Assembly: GCF_963677305.1 (NCBI RefSeq)
Contig: NZ_OY781925.1
Location: forward strand, 1-64,000
Direction of reading: 5' to 3'
DNA length: 64,000 nucleotides
From: an uncultured Holophaga sp.
GTDB lineage: Bacteria; Acidobacteriota; Holophagae; Holophagales; Holophagaceae
A program made the position numbers and the translations under genes. Below the pieces are notes generated by a model that was given only the letters and a program-made list of their open reading frames with translations, was not told the DNA's origin and did no database searches. Positions 60,360 through 64,000 of this stretch are shown here, one piece after another (the stretch's first letter is position 1; each line of letters starts with the position of its first letter).

Positions 60360-62843
60360 ATGCGACCCCGATCCTCCACACTTCTCTGCCTGGCCGTGAT
60401 CCTCAGCACGGTGGCGGCCCTGCTCTTCCAGGGCTGGATGCTCCTGGAGGGGCGGCGTCGGGCACTCGGTCTGCTGAGCGTACGGGCCCAGAACCGAGCC
60501 CAGGCGACGGCGAACCAGATCCAGTCCATCTTCAAGGAAACCGATCTCCTCCTCCTGGACCTCCGGGAGCACCTCGACCCGGATGCCATCCTCGCCAGCA
60601 GCGGTGCTGTCACCCCCCGCCATGTGAACCGGATGCGCGAGGCCTTCCGGAAGCGCATGGAGCAGCTCCCACCGATTCTGGCCATCCACGCCATCGCCCC
60701 GGACGGGCATTACGTCTTCTCCTCCTATGACCGAGTCCCGGGGATCAATATCTCCGACCGTCTCTACTTCCAGGCACAGCGAGACTCCTGGGAAGACCTC
60801 ATGCGGATCTCCTCCCCCCTTCTGGGCAGGGTGAGTGGTCGCTGGGGGATCTATGCAACCCGCCGGCTGATCTCTTCGGATGGCCACTTTGCGGGCATCG
60901 TCTTCGCCATCCTCGATGCAGAGAAGCTGGGGGCTTCCATGATGGCCGTGGACCAGCAGCACTGGGTGCTGGCCCTCTATGATCACGACCTCTCCCTGGT
61001 GGCCCGGGCCCCTGCACCGGCCTCGGGAGAGGTCATCGGCAGTCCCAGCCGGGATCCGCTCCTCCTCGCCTGGGCCAGCAGCGGTCATCCGACCGCCCGG
61101 GGCGCAGGCCTGGGAGAGTCCCAACGCCAGATCTGGGGATTCCAGGCCCTGGAGGGGCTGCCGCTGGCCGCTGTCGCCGGGTTCTCAGAGGAAAGGGCCC
61201 TGGCCCAGTGGCGGCATGATCTGGAGATCAACCTGGCCGTCGCAGGACTCCTGATCGCCGGGTGTGCCGCCATCCTGTATTTGCAGGCCCGCAACCAGCG
61301 GAGCCAAAGGAGACTCCACCGGAGCGAGGCCTACTTCCGCACCCTCTTCGATGCCTCCCCTGAGGCCATCGCGGTGATCGCCCACGTTGACCAGGAGTCT
61401 CCAGAGGTGGTGGACGCCAACTTGCGCTACCTTGAGCTCTTCCGGGTCCCTGCCGGCAGCCGCACCCCACCCTGGGAAATGGCCCCCATGCAGCAGCCCG
61501 ACGGCTCGACTTCCACGGGCAAGGGACAGGCCCTCTGCAGGCTTGCCCTCGGGGGCTCCCTCCAGCGCAGCGCCTGGACCTGTACCCGGTCGGATGGATC
61601 CGGCTTCGAGGCGGAATTCAGCCTCTTCGCCTTCCAGCACGAAAACCGGAGACTCCTGATCTGCGTAATCCAGGACATGAGCGAGATCCGGGCCATGGAG
61701 GAGCAGCTCCACCAGGCCCAGAAGCTGGATGCCCTCGGCCAATTGGCGGGTGGGGTGGCCCATGACTTCAACAACATGCTGGCAGCCATCCTCGCTTCGG
61801 CCGAGATGATCAGGGAGAGCCCAGGCGAGGAGGGCCGCCGGATGCTGGTGGACACCATCATCAACGCCTCGGAGCGGGCGGGCCAGCTCACCCGGAAGCT
61901 GCTGGCCTTCGCCCGGAAGGGAAAGATCCTATCCACACCCACCGATGTCCACCAGATCATCCGCGAGACGGTCTCCCTCCTGGAACGTACCATCGATCCC
62001 CGGATCAGGATTGAGACCAGCCTGGACGCCGCCGATGCCACCGTGGTCGGAGACCCCTCCCAGCTGCAGAATGCCCTCCTCAACCTCGGGGTCAACGCCC
62101 GGGACGCCATGCCGGGGGGAGGGACCCTGAGCTTGGGCACCGACAATGTCCACCTCGCCGGGAGTGGCTGCCGCAAAGGCGCCAGCCCACTGGAGGAGGG
62201 GGACTACCTCCACCTGCGCGTGACCGATACGGGCTGCGGCATCCCGGAGGCGGAACTGCCGCGCATCTTCGAGCCCTTTTTCACCACCAAGGAGCGCCAT
62301 AAAGGAACAGGGCTGGGCCTGGCCTCGGTCTTCGGCACGGTGATGTCCCACCGGGGCGCAGTGGAGGTCGAGAGTACCTTGGGCAGGGGTACCAGCTTCC
62401 ACCTTTACCTGCCCCTGGCGGGCCCGGAGGCCATGAGGCCTCCCCACACGGAGCAGCCTCTCCCTCTGGGCCAGGGGCGCATCCTGGTCATCGACGACGA
62501 AGCCTTCGTCCTCACAGCCATCGCCCTCCAACTCGAGTCCCTGGGCTACCAGGTTCTGCAGGTGGAGGACGCCACCCGGGCCCTGGACGCCTTCCGGGAA
62601 TGCCACGAGCGCCTCTCCTGCGTGCTCCTGGACATGGTGATGCCCGGGGTCTCAGGCAGGGATCTGGCCCTGGACATGCACCGCTTCGACCCAGAGGTCC
62701 CCATCATCCTGATGAGCGGCTTCCCCGGGAGGGCCCAAGTCTCCGAGATGCTGGAGAGCAGCATCCGGGGATTTCTCCAGAAGCCCTTCAACCGGCGGGA
62801 CCTGGCCGCTACCCTGGCCGAGTTATCCCGCGCCCGGTCCTAG
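60360..62843 (+). CDS. Hybrid sensor histidine kinase with Cache-like sensor, PAS and receiver
   Basis: An 827-residue hybrid kinase. First membrane segment near residues 8-28, then an extracytoplasmic Cache-like sensor (SSYDRVPGINISDRLYFQAQRD), second membrane segment near 287-305, then a PAS domain. The HisKA box VAHDFNNML carries His468, and the ATPase shows NALLNLGVNARDAM, DTGCGIP and GTGLGLAS. A C-terminal receiver has its phosphoacceptor Asp758 (LLDMVMPGVSG). Start ATG 60360; GTG 60354 is possible. No Hpt or regulator gene is adjacent. Confidence 0.92.
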   Translation: MRPRSSTLLCLAVILSTVAALLFQGWMLLEGRRRALGLLSVRAQNRAQATANQIQSIFKETDLLLLDLREHLDPDAILASSGAVTPRHVNRMREAFRKRMEQLPPILAIHAIAPDGHYVFSSYDRVPGINISDRLYFQAQRDSWEDLMRISSPLLGRVSGRWGIYATRRLISSDGHFAGIVFAILDAEKLGASMMAVDQQHWVLALYDHDLSLVARAPAPASGEVIGSPSRDPLLLAWASSGHPTARGAGLGESQRQIWGFQALEGLPLAAVAGFSEERALAQWRHDLEINLAVAGLLIAGCAAILYLQARNQRSQRRLHRSEAYFRTLFDASPEAIAVIAHVDQESPEVVDANLRYLELFRVPAGSRTPPWEMAPMQQPDGSTSTGKGQALCRLALGGSLQRSAWTCTRSDGSGFEAEFSLFAFQHENRRLLICVIQDMSEIRAMEEQLHQAQKLDALGQLAGGVAHDFNNMLAAILASAEMIRESPGEEGRRMLVDTIINASERAGQLTRKLLAFARKGKILSTPTDVHQIIRETVSLLERTIDPRIRIETSLDAADATVVGDPSQLQNALLNLGVNARDAMPGGGTLSLGTDNVHLAGSGCRKGASPLEEGDYLHLRVTDTGCGIPEAELPRIFEPFFTTKERHKGTGLGLASVFGTVMSHRGAVEVESTLGRGTSFHLYLPLAGPEAMRPPHTEQPLPLGQGRILVIDDEAFVLTAIALQLESLGYQVLQVEDATRALDAFRECHERLSCVLLDMVMPGVSGRDLALDMHRFDPEVPIILMSGFPGRAQVSEMLESSIRGFLQKPFNRRDLAATLAELSRARS

Positions 62844-63340
62844 TGCTCCCGGGCAGGAGGCAGCACCGCCGCCAGCAGGACCATGGGTTGCTTGCCGTTG
62901 GCCTGGGCGATCTGGCGCAGGGTCGCATGGGCATCGGGGGCACTCACGCCGACCCGGGCAAGGCGATGCATCAGCTCCTGCTGCGGCTGGCCCGTCAGAT
63001 CTGCCAGGCGCCCAAGATCGGCCCCAAGACAGAGTTCCGCAGCCTGCCCCATGGCCTGGCGGGGATTGGCCCCCTTCCGGGAGGGCATGACCAGCGCAGC
63101 GACCGTCACCAGGGCACAGATCAGGGCCAGGCTCGCACCCATGGGCTTCTTCAGGTGGGCAGCCGTCGGCTTCCAGTTGACCAGGATGTGCAGCACACTG
63201 CCCAGGACAAAAAGGACACTGGAGATCTCGTGGACAGGGTTGACCAGGCCATGGACGCCCAGCAGCATGCAGATGCCGGTGACCCCCACGACAATGAAGG
63301 TCCCGATGGTCAAGGGCGTGGCGATGGATCTCAGCGTCAT
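62840..63340 (-). CDS. DUF4405-like membrane protein
   Basis: A 166-residue protein with three hydrophobic segments: residues 8-28, 38-53 and 68-85. His residues in the HEISS and VLHILVNW segments of span two look like a heme-b-type membrane anchor as in DUF4405 proteins. The C-terminal 75 residues form a soluble helical domain. The start ATG at 63340 was chosen because AGGAGG lies five bases upstream. It ends overlapping the convergent histidine kinase by 4 bases. Confidence 0.65.
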   Translation of the reverse strand: MTLRSIATPLTIGTFIVVGVTGICMLLGVHGLVNPVHEISSVLFVLGSVLHILVNWKPTAAHLKKPMGASLALICALVTVAALVMPSRKGANPRQAMGQAAELCLGADLGRLADLTGQPQQELMHRLARVGVSAPDAHATLRQIAQANGKQPMVLLAAVLPPAREH

Positions 63341-63498
63341 GGCTGCCTCCTGCGGGGGTGGCCCCCCACTTCCAGGATGCAGTTCCCGGATCGCCACACC
63401 GGACTCAGGAGCTGAACTGCATCCAGGAGGCATCGGACTGCAGCGGAAGGGCATCGGACGGTTCGGGAGAGAGCCGCCTGCTCCGTTAGACTGGCATC

Positions 63499-64000
63499 AT
63501 GCGAGCGTCTTCGGTGTGGCACAGCGCCCTTCGGCGATTGGGGAACCCCACCTACTGGGGCCTTGTCCTGATCCTCGGCGCCATGGGCGTCCTGGTGCCA
63601 TGGAGTCTCGGGCTGGGTATCCGGGGCCACCACCTGCTCCTGGTGCTCGCTCCGCTCTACTGGAGCCTGGTCTGCCTCATGGTGCTCCCCATGGCCTGGC
63701 AGTGGAGCGGCGGTGCCCGGAACCTGGCCTCCCTGCCCCGGGGCCTCGCTCAGGCCATCGCCTGGACAGTCCTGTGGGCCCTGCCCATGGTGGCCGCCAG
63801 CGACCTGGCCCACCGGCTCCGAGCCCCCCATCCCGGTCCCGCCCCGACTGAGCTCATGGAGGCCAGGACCAACCCAAAGCCAGTTCTGGGGGTGCTCTCA
63901 TACATGCTCCTGGGCCTTCTCGTGAGCTGGCTCATGGCTCACAAGGAAGAGGCGGAGGAGGCCGCCGGAACCGCCAGGAGGATCGCCGCAGAGACGCGGA
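63499..64000 (+). CDS. N-terminal part of a membrane protein, probable LytS-type sensor histidine kinase (3' truncated by window edge)
   Basis: An open frame from ATG 63499 running off the right edge, 167 codons visible. It predicts four membrane segments: about residues 19-38, 46-67, 83-99 and 130-145. These are followed by a charged coiled coil (AHKEEAEEAAGTARRIAAETR). That coiled coil after four spans is the usual entry into the catalytic part of LytS/YehU-type kinases, but the His motif itself is beyond the edge. The call is therefore inference. Confidence 0.5.
   Translation, partial: MRASSVWHSALRRLGNPTYWGLVLILGAMGVLVPWSLGLGIRGHHLLLVLAPLYWSLVCLMVLPMAWQWSGGARNLASLPRGLAQAIAWTVLWALPMVAASDLAHRLRAPHPGPAPTELMEARTNPKPVLGVLSYMLLGLLVSWLMAHKEEAEEAAGTARRIAAETR

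Overview
This 64 kb window is GC-rich, gene-dense bacterial chromosome. There are no insertion sequences, prophage, rRNA, tRNA or CRISPR arrays that I can recognise. The genes point to a Gram-negative, motile organism with anaerobic metabolism: an outer-membrane barrel protein, a MotA/MotB pair, an oxygen-sensitive glycyl radical enzyme, and a complete HdrCBA-Flx electron-bifurcation cluster. Gene content and sequence style recall Acidobacteriota of the Holophagae (Holophaga/Geothrix-like). That placement is inference from memory and was not tested by a search.

Layout. 1-6.6 kb: tail of an unknown gene, a U32 peptidase-family protein, a YhiN-type flavoprotein, a secreted prolyl oligopeptidase and a PhnD-like binding protein. 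6.6-14 kb (minus strand): a lipoprotein pair, a 52-residue basic protein, a thiamine-binding protein, an M50-like membrane protein, an aldose epimerase-like protein, RecQ, ClpP, MotB and MotA. 14-19 kb: a Sel1-repeat membrane protein, a RES/Xre toxin-antitoxin pair with a readable operator, a chemoreceptor and a metallo-beta-lactamase-fold hydrolase. 19-24.1 kb: a LysR regulator divergent from a three-gene glycyl radical system closely resembling 4-hydroxyphenylacetate decarboxylase (hpdB-hpdC-hpdA). 24.1-25.7 kb: scpB and psd.

26-32.8 kb: a seven-gene operon, hdrC-hdrB-hdrA-flxD-flxC-flxB-flxA, predicted to couple NADH oxidation to ferredoxin and disulfide reduction. 32.8-38 kb: an accessory stretch holding a DUF4760-like/gamma-glutamylcyclotransferase fusion, an outer-membrane barrel, a glycosyltransferase, a collagen-like surface protein and its lipoprotein partner. 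38-54.9 kb: mostly housekeeping genes (rlmN, a potassium channel, fmt, def, a PpiD/SurA-like chaperone, asparaginase, peroxiredoxin, yebC, ybeY, rsmG, a LysM protein, a PfkB kinase, an Smr protein, pyrF, a HAD phosphatase, moaC). 55-64 kb: a Ser/Thr kinase, a NitT/TauT-type ABC permease-ATPase pair with no binding protein, a hybrid histidine kinase, a DUF4405-like membrane protein and the start of a membrane protein that is probably another histidine kinase.

The two most interesting modules are the hpd cluster and the hdr-flx operon. The first predicts p-cresol formation from 4-hydroxyphenylacetate. It keeps the reference active-site residues at the same numbers and has a perfect LysR-type T-N11-A palindrome between regulator and enzyme. 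Together the two modules suggest fermentation of aromatic amino acids or related compounds under anoxic conditions, with redox balance through bifurcation. No sequence link between the two modules was seen.
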